NCBI RefSeq assembly: GCF_027497495.1
Contig: NZ_CP114205.1
Coordinates: 248,001 to 312,000, forward strand
Length of the DNA: 64,000 bases
From: Streptomyces tubercidicus
Lineage (GTDB): Bacteria; Actinomycetota; Actinomycetes; Streptomycetales; Streptomycetaceae
Direction: 5' to 3'
Part shown: in pieces, positions 16,165 through 25,357 of the stretch
Position numbering within the stretch: the first letter of the stretch is position 1
Layout: each line of letters begins with the position of its first letter
Program-made: the position numbers and the translations under genes
The notes under the pieces: generated by a model
The model's database searches: none
What the model was told of the DNA's origin: nothing
What the model saw: only the letters and a program-made list of their open reading frames with translations

Positions 16165-17787
16165 CTATAGCGCCGGGCGCTCCTCTTCCCTGACCGGCGG
16201 CTGCGGTCCGCGGAGCGGGGTACGGCCGGCCCGGGGCGCGTCGTGCGCACGGTCCGGCCGGCCGAGCCAGCGGGCGGCGGCCGCGGCGGTGAGCAGGGTG
16301 ACGGCTCCGGCGACGACGGCGGTGAGCGTCATGGCGTCCGTGAAGGCGCGGCGCGCGGCGGCCAGCACACTGCCGCGCAGCGGGCCGTGCAGCCGCATCG
16401 CCTGGGCGGGTACGGACAGGATGCTGTGCCGGGCCGCGGCGGCCACCGGCGCGGGGGCGTGCAGATCGGTGAGCGAGGCGGTGAGCCGGGAGGTGAAGAC
16501 GGCCGCGAGCAGGGAGCCCTGGACCGCCACCCCGAGGGCGGAGCCGACCTGGCGGGTGGCGTCATTGATGGCGGAGCCGAGTCCGGCCCGTTCGGTGGCG
16601 ACCGAGCCCATCACCGATTCGGTGGCCGCGGCGGCCACCAGTCCGGCACCGACGCCCGCCACCAGCTGGAAGGCCGCGCAGTGCGGGTAGTCGGAGTCCG
16701 GGGTGGTGGTCGCCAGGATCGCGAAGCCGGCCGTGACCAGGGCCAGTCCGCCCACGACCGGGACCCGGCCGCCCATCCTGGCCCGTACGGGCACCGCGCA
16801 CACCGCGCCGAGGGCCAGTCCGGCCGGCAGCGGCAGCGTCCGCACCCCGGCCTGCCAGGGGCTGAAGCCCAGCACCCCTTGGAGGTAGAGGGTGAGCACG
16901 AACAGCGCGCCGAACATGGCGAACGACATCAGCGCCAGGGCCGCCGCAGCCACCCCGATGGCCGGTACCCGCAGCAGGGACAGCGGGAGCATCGGGGCGG
17001 GCGCGCGCAGCTGCCGGTGGACGAAGGCGGCCAGCAGCAGCGCGGCGGCGGCGAATCCGGTCAGGGCGGCCGGGCTGGTCCAGCCGCGGTGCGGGCTCTC
17101 GGTGATCGACCAGACCAGGACCAGCAGCCCCGCGGCGGACAGGGCGGCCCCGGCCACATCGAAGCCGGCCCGCCGCCGCGCATACGACTCGGGCACCAGG
17201 AGCAGGGCCAGGACGATGATGACGGCGGCGAGCGGCAGATTGATCCAGAAGGCGGCGCGCCAGGAGAAGTGCTCCACCAGCCAGCCGCCGATGACCGGAC
17301 CGCACAGGCCGCCCATGCCGCCGACCGCGGCCCATGCGGCGATCGCCCGGCTGCGCAACCGGGCCTCGGGGAACAGCTGGTGGATGACCGCCAGCGTCGC
17401 CGGCATGAGTAGCGCGGCCCCGGCGCCCATGGTGCAGCGCGCGGCGATCACCTGCCATGGCTCTGCGGCCATCGCGCCGCCCAGCGAGGCGCCCGCGCAC
17501 ACCGCCACACCGCAGACGAAGGAGCGCCGTCGGCCCCAGGCGTCGGTGAAGGCGCCCACGGCCAGCACCGTGCCGCCCAGGACCAGGGCGTAGCCGTCGA
17601 CGATCCACTGGACCTGCGCGGTGGAGGTGTTGAGGCCGCCCTGGAGGTCGGGTACCGCGACATTGAGGACCGTCAGGTCCAGGCCGAGCATGAACAGGCC
17701 GAGGCACACCACGGCGGCCGCTGCCGCGCGGCCCCGGCGCACGGGTGCGGCCGCGGCCGGAGTGCGGGCCGGCGCGGTGGCCGTCAT
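16165..17787 (-). CDS. MFS exporter, DHA2 (14-helix) type
   Basis: 540 aa. Motifs of the drug/H+ antiporter-2 group are seen: LDLTVLNVAVPDLQ in helix 1, the AFTDAWGRRRSFVCG loop, and MGAGAALLMPATLAVI. About 14 membrane helices are predicted by eye, with a Pro/Arg-rich cytoplasmic tail. It overlaps the thioesterase gene by ATGA. Given the neighbours it may export a product of the ACP/ketosynthase system, or protect against one. It is separated from the ACP operon by 281 bp. Confidence 0.9.
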   Translation of the reverse strand: MTATAPARTPAAAAPVRRGRAAAAAVVCLGLFMLGLDLTVLNVAVPDLQGGLNTSTAQVQWIVDGYALVLGGTVLAVGAFTDAWGRRRSFVCGVAVCAGASLGGAMAAEPWQVIAARCTMGAGAALLMPATLAVIHQLFPEARLRSRAIAAWAAVGGMGGLCGPVIGGWLVEHFSWRAAFWINLPLAAVIIVLALLLVPESYARRRAGFDVAGAALSAAGLLVLVWSITESPHRGWTSPAALTGFAAAALLLAAFVHRQLRAPAPMLPLSLLRVPAIGVAAAALALMSFAMFGALFVLTLYLQGVLGFSPWQAGVRTLPLPAGLALGAVCAVPVRARMGGRVPVVGGLALVTAGFAILATTTPDSDYPHCAAFQLVAGVGAGLVAAAATESVMGSVATERAGLGSAINDATRQVGSALGVAVQGSLLAAVFTSRLTASLTDLHAPAPVAAAARHSILSVPAQAMRLHGPLRGSVLAAARRAFTDAMTLTAVVAGAVTLLTAAAAARWLGRPDRAHDAPRAGRTPLRGPQPPVREEERPAL

Positions 17788-18599
17788 GCCGTCGCCACAG
17801 GGCGGTTGAGGGCCGCGTCGAGGGTGCCGGCGAGCCGGGCGACCAGTGCTTTGGTCTCCGTCTGGAGGTAGGTGTGCCCGCCGGGGAAGAGTTCGACCGG
17901 GGCGGGTGTGGTGACCAGGTCGTTCCATGCCTGGAGGTCCGGCAGGCTGGTGACGGGGTCGTGTTCGCCGCCGTAGAGGGTCAACGGCACGTCCAGGGGC
18001 GGTTCGGGGCGGTGCCGGTAGTGCAGGAGCAGCAGGCAGTCGGCCAGCAGGGGGGTGCAGGCCGCGGCCATCAGGCGGGCGTCGGCGAGCAGTTGGTCGG
18101 GGATCGGGCCGACGAGTTCGCGGATGCCTTCCAGCCCGGCGGTCAGCCGAGGTGGCAGGCCCGCGCTGTAGGCGTCGATATGCGGCGCGGACAGCGAGGA
18201 CACTGCCAGCAGCGAGGGCAGCCGGCCGTGGGTGCGGCGCAGATGGCGGGTGGCCTCGTAGGCCAGCAGCGCGCCCGCGCTGTGTCCGAAGACCGCGAAC
18301 GGACGGGGGTCGGCCCAGTCGTCGAGTACCGGGGCGAGCCGGGCGCTGAGATACGCGGGGTCGGTCAGTGAGGGTTCGGCGGCGCGGGTGCCGCGGCCGG
18401 GCAGCGCCACGGAGCACGGCTCGATCCAGGGCGGCAGCAGCGGCGCCCAGCGCAGATAGCACTCCGGCCCGGCCCCGGCGGGCGGCACACAATACAGGCG
18501 CAGCGCCGCCTGCGGACGGGCAGCCAGCACGACCCGCTCCGGCACCGCCGACGCCGCTACCGTCACCGACGTCGACTCTTCTGTGAAACCGACACCCAC
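17784..18599 (-). CDS. Type II thioesterase (GrsT/RifR-like)
   Basis: 271 aa alpha/beta hydrolase. The start of the domain (LRLYCVPPAGAGPECYLRWA) and LPGRGTR are family signatures. The nucleophile is in FGHSAGALLAYE, the acid in YGGEHDP and the histidine in FPGGHTYL, so the triad is complete. Such enzymes remove stalled or wrong acyl groups from carrier proteins, which fits the ACP and ketosynthase 2 kb away. GTG 18599 was chosen as the first plausible start near the domain; the true start could be GTG a few codons later. Confidence 0.88.
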   Translation of the reverse strand: MGVGFTEESTSVTVAASAVPERVVLAARPQAALRLYCVPPAGAGPECYLRWAPLLPPWIEPCSVALPGRGTRAAEPSLTDPAYLSARLAPVLDDWADPRPFAVFGHSAGALLAYEATRHLRRTHGRLPSLLAVSSLSAPHIDAYSAGLPPRLTAGLEGIRELVGPIPDQLLADARLMAAACTPLLADCLLLLHYRHRPEPPLDVPLTLYGGEHDPVTSLPDLQAWNDLVTTPAPVELFPGGHTYLQTETKALVARLAGTLDAALNRPVATA

Positions 18600-18805
18600 G
18601 ACACACGCCCTTCGCCTCGTGCTCCACTGGTCCGGGCTCAGCCCACGCCGACCCTGCCCTCCCCCGCCGCCGCACTCCACACACCACGCAAGGCGCCGCC
18701 CCCCTCTGACACCAACGGCGGCAGCCCGGCCGGGTCGTCGAAAGTCCCGCCCGTCCGCGGTGTCCGGCACCCGCTCCCGTACGCCTCAGCGGCGGACGGG
18801 CCGCC

Positions 18806-19435
18806 TCACTCCTCCGCGTCGAGCTCGAAGGTTCCGTACTCGGGCTTCCCCGCCCGTTGGTAGGCGCAGTACTGCACGCCCACGCTGGAGGCGCGGGACT
18901 CCGTGAGCTTCCAAGCGGTGGGGGCGGCGCCGTCGGCGAAGAGCCGTTTGCCGGTGCCCAGGATCACGGGGGTGATGAGCAGCCGGTACTCGTCGACGAG
19001 GTCGTGCTGTTGCAGGGTGCGGATGAGGTCGCTGCTGCCCTGCGTCATGATCACGCCGTCCAGCTGCTCCTTGAGCCGTACCACGGCCTCTGCCGCGTCG
19101 CCCTTCAGCAGCTGGGAGTTGTGCCACTCCAGGCTGTCGCGGGTGCGGGAGGCGACGTACTTGGGCATGCTGTTGAGCTTCACCGCGATCGGGTCGTTCT
19201 CGTCGGTGACGCGGGGCCAGTGGGCGGCGAAGATGTCATAGGTCTTGCGGCCGAGCAGGAGGTGGTCGGCGGTCCGCTCGAAGATGTCTGTCATGAGGGT
19301 CATGAAGTCGTCGTCGACGTACGGGACCTGCCAGCCGCCGTGCTCGAAGCCCTTGTCGACGTCCTCGTTCGGCCCGCCGGGGGCCTGCATGACGCCGTCC
19401 AGGGTGACGAACGCGGTGACGATCAGTGTGCTCAT
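18806..19435 (-). CDS. RibD C-terminal/dihydrofolate reductase-like protein
   Basis: 209 aa. The opening STLIVTAFVTLDGVMQAPGG, then LLLGRKTYDIFAAHWP, and IMTQGSSDLIRTLQQHDLVDEYRL match the pyrimidine-reductase-like family widely found singly in actinobacteria. These proteins bind NADPH; their substrates are usually unknown. GGAAGGG lies about 9 bp before the ATG. It stands alone between the thioesterase and an exporter gene on the same strand, and no functional link can be shown. Confidence 0.85.
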   Translation of the reverse strand: MSTLIVTAFVTLDGVMQAPGGPNEDVDKGFEHGGWQVPYVDDDFMTLMTDIFERTADHLLLGRKTYDIFAAHWPRVTDENDPIAVKLNSMPKYVASRTRDSLEWHNSQLLKGDAAEAVVRLKEQLDGVIMTQGSSDLIRTLQQHDLVDEYRLLITPVILGTGKRLFADGAAPTAWKLTESRASSVGVQYCAYQRAGKPEYGTFELDAEE

Positions 19436-19577
19436 GGTGCTGCCCTTCCGGGTGCGGAATCTGCCGACACCCGTATGACTCCCAGGCCGGCGAGAACTCA
19501 TCGCCCGCCGCGCCACCGGCAGCCATGGGCCCATACGACGACAGATCGTCGTGCTGCGCATATGTTTCCGCCGCCAT

Positions 19578-20993
19578 TCAGCCGACAGCCCGGCGGCGGG
19601 GTTCCTTCGGTGGGATGCACAACAGCGCGAGGGCGGCGGCCGCCAGATACGCGGCCGCGCCGATGGCCATGGCGGTCCGCAGCCCGGTGGCGAAGCCGGT
19701 CGCGGTGGCCAGCAGTGAGCCTCCCAGTGCGACGCCTGCCGCGCTGCCGATCTGGCGGGTGGTGTTGAACAGCGCGGAGGCGGTGCCGGAGTAGGCGTCC
19801 GGGGCGGCTGACATCACCGTGGCGGTCGACCCGGTGAGGGCGAACGACGTGCCGAAACCCGCCGCCATCATCGGTCCCACGAGCAGCGGATAGGCCGGAT
19901 CCGAGCCGGCGGCCGCCCAGCCGGCCAGACCGGCCGCGCCCAGGAGCATCCCGGTGACGACGAGCGGACGGTGCCCGGTACGGCGTGCCAGCCGACCCGA
20001 CAGGACAGAGGCGAACATCGTCATGGCCACCGCCGGGAAGAGCGCGAGCCCGGTGCGCAGCGCGGTCAGGCCGCGGTCGTGCTGGAAGTACAGGCTGGCG
20101 GTGAAGATCATGCCGTAGAAGGCGAAGTTGAACAGCAGGCCGATGGCCGCCGCCCCGCCCATCGGGCGGGAACGCAGCAGCCGCAGGGGCAGCACGGGGG
20201 TGCGGGCCAGCCGCTCACGCAGCACGAACGCGGCGGCCGACAGCAGGCACAGACCGGCTCCGGTGAGGATCAGCGGATCGGTCCAGCCCCGCCGTCCGGC
20301 CTCGTTCAGGACGGCGGTGAGCAGGGCGACGGCGGCGATGAGCGCGCACTGGGCCGGCCAGTCCACGGGGCGGTCGGTGCGCCGGGCCGAAGCGGCTACA
20401 TGGCGCAGCGTCAGCAGCAGACAGGCGCATCCGACGGGCAGGTTGATGAAGAACACCCAGCGCCAGCCCACGGTGGTGACCAGGAGGCCGCCCAGGAGGG
20501 GGCCTGCGGACGCCGCGATGCCCGCCATGGAGCCCCACAGGCCGAAGGCCCGGGAGCGTGCGGCGGGTGCGGGGTACGCCTGGTGGAGGAGGGCGAGCGA
20601 ACCGGGCACGATCAGTGCCGCGCCCAGCCCTTCCAGCAGCCGGGCGGCGATCAGGGTCCCGGCGGTCGGGGCCAGTCCGCAGCCGGCCGAGGCGAGGGTG
20701 AAGACCACCACCCCGGTGCAGAAGATCCGGCGGTTGCCCAGCCGGTCCCCCAGCGCACCGCCGGTGAGCAGCAGACCGGCGAAGACCAGGGTGTAGCCGT
20801 CGGTGATCCACTGGATGCCGGTGAGCGAGGCGGACAGTTCCCGGCCCACCACCGGAACGGCGACATTGATCACGGTCACGTCCAGGATGACCATGAAGTA
20901 GCCCGCGCAGACCGCGAGAAGCGGAGCCAGTGGCCGGCCGCCGGCCGCGGGCCCGTCCGGTCGGCCGTCCCGGGGTCTGTCGGCGCGCACCAT
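19578..20993 (-). CDS. MFS drug exporter, DHA2 type
   Basis: 471 aa. Helix 1 reads LDVTVINVAVPVVGREL, followed by GGALGDRLGNRRIFCTG and LLEGLGAALIVPGSLALLHQ, all standard for 14-helix drug/proton antiporters. It differs clearly from the exporter at 16165 and is not its recent duplicate. The ATG is preceded by GGAGGCG-type sequence only weakly. It is divergent from the hydrolase operon. Substrate unknown. Confidence 0.88.
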   Translation of the reverse strand: MVRADRPRDGRPDGPAAGGRPLAPLLAVCAGYFMVILDVTVINVAVPVVGRELSASLTGIQWITDGYTLVFAGLLLTGGALGDRLGNRRIFCTGVVVFTLASAGCGLAPTAGTLIAARLLEGLGAALIVPGSLALLHQAYPAPAARSRAFGLWGSMAGIAASAGPLLGGLLVTTVGWRWVFFINLPVGCACLLLTLRHVAASARRTDRPVDWPAQCALIAAVALLTAVLNEAGRRGWTDPLILTGAGLCLLSAAAFVLRERLARTPVLPLRLLRSRPMGGAAAIGLLFNFAFYGMIFTASLYFQHDRGLTALRTGLALFPAVAMTMFASVLSGRLARRTGHRPLVVTGMLLGAAGLAGWAAAGSDPAYPLLVGPMMAAGFGTSFALTGSTATVMSAAPDAYSGTASALFNTTRQIGSAAGVALGGSLLATATGFATGLRTAMAIGAAAYLAAAALALLCIPPKEPRRRAVG

Positions 20994-21171
20994 GGCGACA
21001 CGGTAGGGCCGGAGGCGCGCTCAGCCGCTGATTGCGGAACCCGGCCGCCTCGCGCCGCCCATCGCGGCACGCGGGAGGCCGCCCCGAGAGCGACCCCCTA
21101 CCCCTGATACCTGAGAGCTACCACGGAAGTACGCTCCCCGGCGGGACGTGGACCAAGTGCCTTGCTCCATA

Positions 21172-21206
21172 GCTTCGGTACCGGAAGCACGACCGGCTTC
21201 CGGTAC
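21172..21206. promoter_or_regulatory. Inverted/direct repeat array before the hydrolase-two-component operon
   Basis: A perfect 11 bp inverted repeat, GTACCGGAAGC (21178-21188) and GCTTCCGGTAC (21196-21206), has a 7 bp centre. A further half-site, GCTTCGGTAC, lies at 21172-21181, so three related half-sites are packed together. The second arm abuts the ribosome site (GGAAGGA, 21207-21213). In RNA it would fold into a hairpin next to the ribosome site; in DNA it could bind a dimeric regulator such as the response regulator of the same operon. Confidence 0.65.
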
Positions 21207-21222
21207 GGAAGGACCATTCCTC

Positions 21223-22194
21223 ATGGCGTCCCGCCCACGCGGCAGCCGTCGGCTGCGCACTCTGCTCGCCGCTCTCGTCGTCACCTCCGTGGTGGTGCCC
21301 GTATCGGGCGCGGCCCGCCCGGAGGCCGTCCCGGCGCCCGCCCCCAAGGCTCTCGCCCCGCTGCGGTCCGCCGGGCCCGGCGCGCTCGCCGAGCGGTACG
21401 CCGTCAACCGCGCGGGCATCCGCGCGGCGGCCCGGATGGCCGAGGGCCACGGCGACCGGGCGCGGGCCGGGGCACTGCGCGGTATGGCGGGCCCGGCGCG
21501 GCAGTTCCTGTCGTTCGACGGCCGCGATGGAGGCCGCACCACGGAGGTCTTCGGCGACCTGGCACGGGCCGAGCGGATCGCCGTACTGGTGCCGGGTTCG
21601 GACACCAACCTCGACAGGTACCAACGCCTCCGGGACGGCGCCTCGGCGCTCCAGCGGGAGCTGGGCGGCCGGTCCGCCGTCCTGGCCTGGGTCGGCTACG
21701 AGACACCGGGCACGGTGAGCCCCGAGGTGCTCACCCCCGGCCGTGCGGCGGAGGCCGCCCCCGGACTCCGGGCCTTTGCCGGTGACGTGGCGGCGCTGCG
21801 TCCCGGTGCCCGGATCTCCGTGCTCTGCCATTCCTATGCGGCCGTGGTCTGCGGCCTGGCCGCGCCGGGGCTGGATGTCGCGGACCTCGTGCTGTTCGGC
21901 AGCCCCGGCGCGGGCGGTGCCGAAGACGTCTCCGCGCTGCACACCCGGGCGACCGTATGGGCCGGCCGGGGCGACGACGACTGGATCGCCGGTGTGCCGC
22001 ACGGTCAGCTGCAACTCCCCTTCGGCGCCGTCGGGTTGGGAGCCGATCCGGTCGCGCCCGAGTTCGGCGCCCGGGTCTTCCCGGCGGGCCCCGGAGGCCA
22101 CAGCGACTACTTCACGCCGGGTTCGGTGTCCCTGCGGAACCTCGCCCGGATCGTCTCCGGCCGGGCCCCTTCCGAGGAGCGACGCGATGCGTGA
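21223..22194 (+). CDS. Secreted alpha/beta hydrolase (DUF1023-like)
   Basis: 323 aa. A basic N-terminus, a hydrophobic stretch LLAALVVTSVVVPVSGAA and a likely cut after SGA form a signal peptide. The hydrolase part shows IAVLVPGSDTNLDRY and the nucleophile elbow as LCHSYAAVVCG, with AGRGDDDW and GGHSDYF providing plausible acid and histidine. These features match DUF1023 proteins of actinobacteria. ATG 21223 follows GGAAGGA. It overlaps the acyltransferase gene by 8 bp, heading a four-gene operon with a two-component system. Confidence 0.82.
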   Translation: MASRPRGSRRLRTLLAALVVTSVVVPVSGAARPEAVPAPAPKALAPLRSAGPGALAERYAVNRAGIRAAARMAEGHGDRARAGALRGMAGPARQFLSFDGRDGGRTTEVFGDLARAERIAVLVPGSDTNLDRYQRLRDGASALQRELGGRSAVLAWVGYETPGTVSPEVLTPGRAAEAAPGLRAFAGDVAALRPGARISVLCHSYAAVVCGLAAPGLDVADLVLFGSPGAGGAEDVSALHTRATVWAGRGDDDWIAGVPHGQLQLPFGAVGLGADPVAPEFGARVFPAGPGGHSDYFTPGSVSLRNLARIVSGRAPSEERRDA

Positions 22195-23347
22195 ACTGAT
22201 CCGGCGGACCGCCTCCGCGACGCCCGCCGACCGTGACGGCGGTGTCGACGCACTGCGCGCGCTCGCGATTCTCGGGGTGATGCTCGGACACTGGCTGGTG
22301 ACCGCCCTGGTCGCCGACAGCGGCACGGTCCGCGTGGCCAGCCCGCTCCAGCCGCTGCCACAACTCACCCCGGTCTCCTGGCTCCTCCAGACCCTGGCCG
22401 TCTTCTTCCTGGTGGGCGGTCATATGGCGGCGAGGAGCCACGCCGCCGCGCGGGCCCGGGGCGGCACGTACCGCCGGTGGCTCGGCGCCCGGACCGCCCG
22501 GCTGTTCCGTCCTGTGGTGGCCGTCCTGGCCGTCTGGAGCGTGGTGGCGGTCACCCTGCTGGCCGCCGGGGCCGGTCTGGACACCCTCGGCACCCTGGCC
22601 ATACTGGCGCTGTCCCCGCTCTGGTTCCTGCTGGTCTTCGCCGCGCTGACGGCGGCCACGCCGCTGGTCGCCCGGCTGCATCCGATGTGGCCGCTCGCCG
22701 TCGTCCTGCATGTCGACCTGATCCGGTTCGGTCTGGGCGGCCCGGCCTGGCTCGGCTGGATCAATGTGGCGGCCGGCTGGCTGGTGCCGTACTGCCTGGG
22801 CACGGCCTGGGCCCGGGGCGGACTGCGGGACCGGGCGACGGGGTGGGTGCTGCTGCTCGGCGGCGGCGCGCTCACCGCCGGACTCGTCCTGTGGGCCGGC
22901 TATCCGGCCGCCATGGTCGGGGTGCCCGGCGCCCGCATATCCAACCTCAACCCGCCCACCCTCGCCGCCGTCACCTTCGGTCTCGCCCAGTGCGGGGCGG
23001 CCCTGCTGCTGCTCGGACCCCTGCGGCGGATGCTCCAACGCCCCGCCGTCCGGGCGGCGGTAGCGCTGATGAACCTCTCGGCGATGACGCTCTTCCTGTG
23101 GCACCAGACGGCGATGATGGCGGTCACCGCGCTCGGTCTGCTCACGGGCGGGTTCCTGCCCGGTCTGCACACCGTTCCCGACGGCGCCGGCTGGGTCCTC
23201 GCCCGGCTGGCCTGGCTGCCGGTGTTCGCGCTGGCGCTGCTGGTGTGCTGGGGCGCGTTCCGTACGTACGAGCACGGGCGGCGCGGCGGCACCGAGGTGC
23301 TGCCTGAGGGGCGTCCCACCGGAGCCGGGGTGATGGGGCGTGTTTAG
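22187..23347 (+). CDS. Membrane acyltransferase family 3 protein
   Basis: 386 aa with about ten hydrophobic helices. DALRALAILGVMLGHWLVTAL near the N-terminus is the usual opening of the acyltransferase-3 fold (the conserved R and H are present), and FFLVGGHMAARS matches the next conserved loop. The late segment MTLFLWHQTAMM corresponds to the final conserved helix pair. Such proteins O-acylate sugars or lipids at the membrane. In an operon with a secreted hydrolase and a two-component system, it may alter the cell surface. GAGGAG precedes the ATG. Confidence 0.8.
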   Translation: MRELIRRTASATPADRDGGVDALRALAILGVMLGHWLVTALVADSGTVRVASPLQPLPQLTPVSWLLQTLAVFFLVGGHMAARSHAAARARGGTYRRWLGARTARLFRPVVAVLAVWSVVAVTLLAAGAGLDTLGTLAILALSPLWFLLVFAALTAATPLVARLHPMWPLAVVLHVDLIRFGLGGPAWLGWINVAAGWLVPYCLGTAWARGGLRDRATGWVLLLGGGALTAGLVLWAGYPAAMVGVPGARISNLNPPTLAAVTFGLAQCGAALLLLGPLRRMLQRPAVRAAVALMNLSAMTLFLWHQTAMMAVTALGLLTGGFLPGLHTVPDGAGWVLARLAWLPVFALALLVCWGAFRTYEHGRRGGTEVLPEGRPTGAGVMGRV

Positions 23348-23348
23348 G

Positions 23349-24689
23349 ATGCCTGGTGTGAAGCAGGGGGGCTGGAAAAACGGGGGGCGACGGCTGTGGG
23401 CTGCCGTGCGGCTGCCTCCGCGTACCCTGCGCGAGGACTTGTGGACGGTGGCGCACGATCCGCTGCCCCGGTTGCGCCGGCTGGGCCGGCTGCCGCATGC
23501 CCATGTGGTGTTGGCCGCGCTGTTGATGCTCTGGCTCAACGCGGCCAAGTACACGAGCGGTTTCGGGCCGTCCACGACGACGGGCACGCTGGCGCTCGCC
23601 GCGCTCCAGTCGGGCGCCGTGATCCTCGCGCTGTCCCGCCCGGTGCCTGCCTGGTGGCTGTCGACGCTCGCGCTCTTCCTGGTCAGGAACGCCGATACGG
23701 TCAAAGTCGGGGAGAACCCGCTGTGGGCCTGGAGCGTCCCGGGGATCGCCCTGCACGCGTTCGTGCTGTTCCTGCTCGCACTGCGGGTCCGCCCCCGCGT
23801 CGCCGTCGAGGCGCTGGCGCTCTCCCTCCTCGCGGGGGCGGCCGCCCTGTCCCTCTCCTTGGCCCCGGTACCGGACCTGCCGTCCGCCCAGGGCCCGGAA
23901 CTCGCCCAGGACATCGTGGCCTTCACGATCGCCGTGGTGCTGGGCGCCTCGCTGCGCGGCCGCCGGGTGGCCCGTGCCCGACTCGTCGAGCAGGAGGTGC
24001 TCACCGCCGAGGAGCGGGCCCGCCGCACCCTGCTGGAGGAGCGCAACCGGATCGCCCGCGAACTGCACGACGTGGTCGCTCACCACATGTCGGTGATATC
24101 GATCCAGGCGCAGGTCGCACCGCATCTGGTCAAGGACCCCACCGACGAGCTGAAGGAGAACCTGGCGGGCATCCGCGGGAGCGCCGTCGAGGCGCTGACC
24201 GAACTCCGGCGGATCCTGGGCGTGCTGCGCTCGGAGGATGCCCAGGCGGACGGCGTACGGCACGCCCCGCAGCCCACGCTCGGCCGACTGGACGAACTGG
24301 TCGGCACGGTGCGCGGCGCCGGGCTCACGGTCACCACCGAGATCACCGGCGAGCCGCGCCCGCTGTCCCCGGGAGTCGAGCTGTCGGCGTTCCGTATCGT
24401 CCAGGAGGCGCTGAGCAACGCCATCCGGCACGCGCCCGGCGCGCATGTGCGGGTGGCCCTCGGCTACCGGTCCGGCGGCCTCACCCTCCGGGTCGCCAAC
24501 ACCGCGCCGGACGGGCCCGCCCCGCCCTCCCCCGGCGCCGGCCACGGCCTGCTGGGTATGCACGAGCGCACCGCCATGCTCGGCGGTGAACTCGCCACCG
24601 GCCGCACCCCCGACGGCGGTTACGAAGTGACCGCGATCCTGCCCGCCCAGGCCGTGATGCCTGCCGACTCCCGTGAGCCCGCCCCATGA
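23349..24689 (+). CDS. Sensor histidine kinase (NarL/DesK-type, HisKA_3)
   Basis: 446 aa. The N-terminal half has about five membrane helices (residues 45-190). A coiled linker rich in Arg and Glu leads to the dimerisation box ERNRIARELHDVVAHHMSV with the phospho-accepting His, then LTELRRILGVLR, and the ATPase domain with IVQEALSNAIRHA (N box) and GHGLLGMHER (G box). It begins 1 bp after the acyltransferase stop and overlaps the response-regulator start by ATGA, so it is the cognate sensor. Confidence 0.93.
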   Translation: MPGVKQGGWKNGGRRLWAAVRLPPRTLREDLWTVAHDPLPRLRRLGRLPHAHVVLAALLMLWLNAAKYTSGFGPSTTTGTLALAALQSGAVILALSRPVPAWWLSTLALFLVRNADTVKVGENPLWAWSVPGIALHAFVLFLLALRVRPRVAVEALALSLLAGAAALSLSLAPVPDLPSAQGPELAQDIVAFTIAVVLGASLRGRRVARARLVEQEVLTAEERARRTLLEERNRIARELHDVVAHHMSVISIQAQVAPHLVKDPTDELKENLAGIRGSAVEALTELRRILGVLRSEDAQADGVRHAPQPTLGRLDELVGTVRGAGLTVTTEITGEPRPLSPGVELSAFRIVQEALSNAIRHAPGAHVRVALGYRSGGLTLRVANTAPDGPAPPSPGAGHGLLGMHERTAMLGGELATGRTPDGGYEVTAILPAQAVMPADSREPAP

Positions 24690-25357
24690 CGACCATCCGT
24701 GTGCTGATCGCCGACGACCAGATGATGGTCCGTCAGGGCTTCACGGTGCTGCTCAACGCCGAACCCGGTATCGAGGTCGTCGGCCAGGCCGTCGACGGTC
24801 TCGACGCCCTTACCCAGGTCGAGCGGCTCGCGCCGGACGTCGTGCTGATGGACGTCCGGATGCCCCGGCTCGGCGGCATCGAGGCCACCCGCCGCCTCAC
24901 CGCACCGGCCGGGGCCACCGTCAAGGTCCTCGTCCTGACCACCTTCGACCTCGATGAGTATGTGTACGAGGCGCTGCGCGCAGGCGCTTCCGGTTTTCTG
25001 CTGAAGGACGCCTCGGCGGCTGAACTCGCCCAGGCGGTACGGGTGGTGGCGGATGGCGACGCGCTGCTCGCCCCGAACCTCACCAAGCGCCTCATCGCCG
25101 AGTTCTCCCGGGTCACCAGCTCGCCGCGGGCCCCGCTCAAGGACCGCGTCGGCACCCTCACGGAACGCGAGACCGAGGTCCTGTCCCTGATCGCACAGGG
25201 TCTGACGAACGGCGAGATAGCGCAGCGCCTGGTGGTGGCGGAACAGACCGTGAAGAGCCATGTGGGCCGCATCCTGGGCAAGTTGAGCCTGCGCGACCGG
25301 ACCCAGGCCGCCGTCTTCGCGTATGAGACGGGGCTGATCCGGCCGACGGGGTATTGA
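24686..25357 (+). CDS. NarL/FixJ-family response regulator
   Basis: 223 aa. The receiver domain has the acidic pocket ADDQMM and the phospho-acceptor in VVLMDVRMPRLGG (Asp about 54), then VLTTFDLDEYVYEAL and the conserved Lys in FLLKDAS. A LuxR-type helix-turn-helix (LTERETEVLSLIAQGLTNGE, VKSHVGRILGKLSLRDRTQA) ends the protein. Encoded with its kinase; a likely target is the repeat array before the operon. Confidence 0.95.
   Translation: MTTIRVLIADDQMMVRQGFTVLLNAEPGIEVVGQAVDGLDALTQVERLAPDVVLMDVRMPRLGGIEATRRLTAPAGATVKVLVLTTFDLDEYVYEALRAGASGFLLKDASAAELAQAVRVVADGDALLAPNLTKRLIAEFSRVTSSPRAPLKDRVGTLTERETEVLSLIAQGLTNGEIAQRLVVAEQTVKSHVGRILGKLSLRDRTQAAVFAYETGLIRPTGY

Noticed and set aside
16165..20993. 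The two DHA2 exporters as a recent duplication.
   Set aside because: Their sequences differ throughout apart from family motifs, and the lengths (540 and 471 aa) and tails are different.
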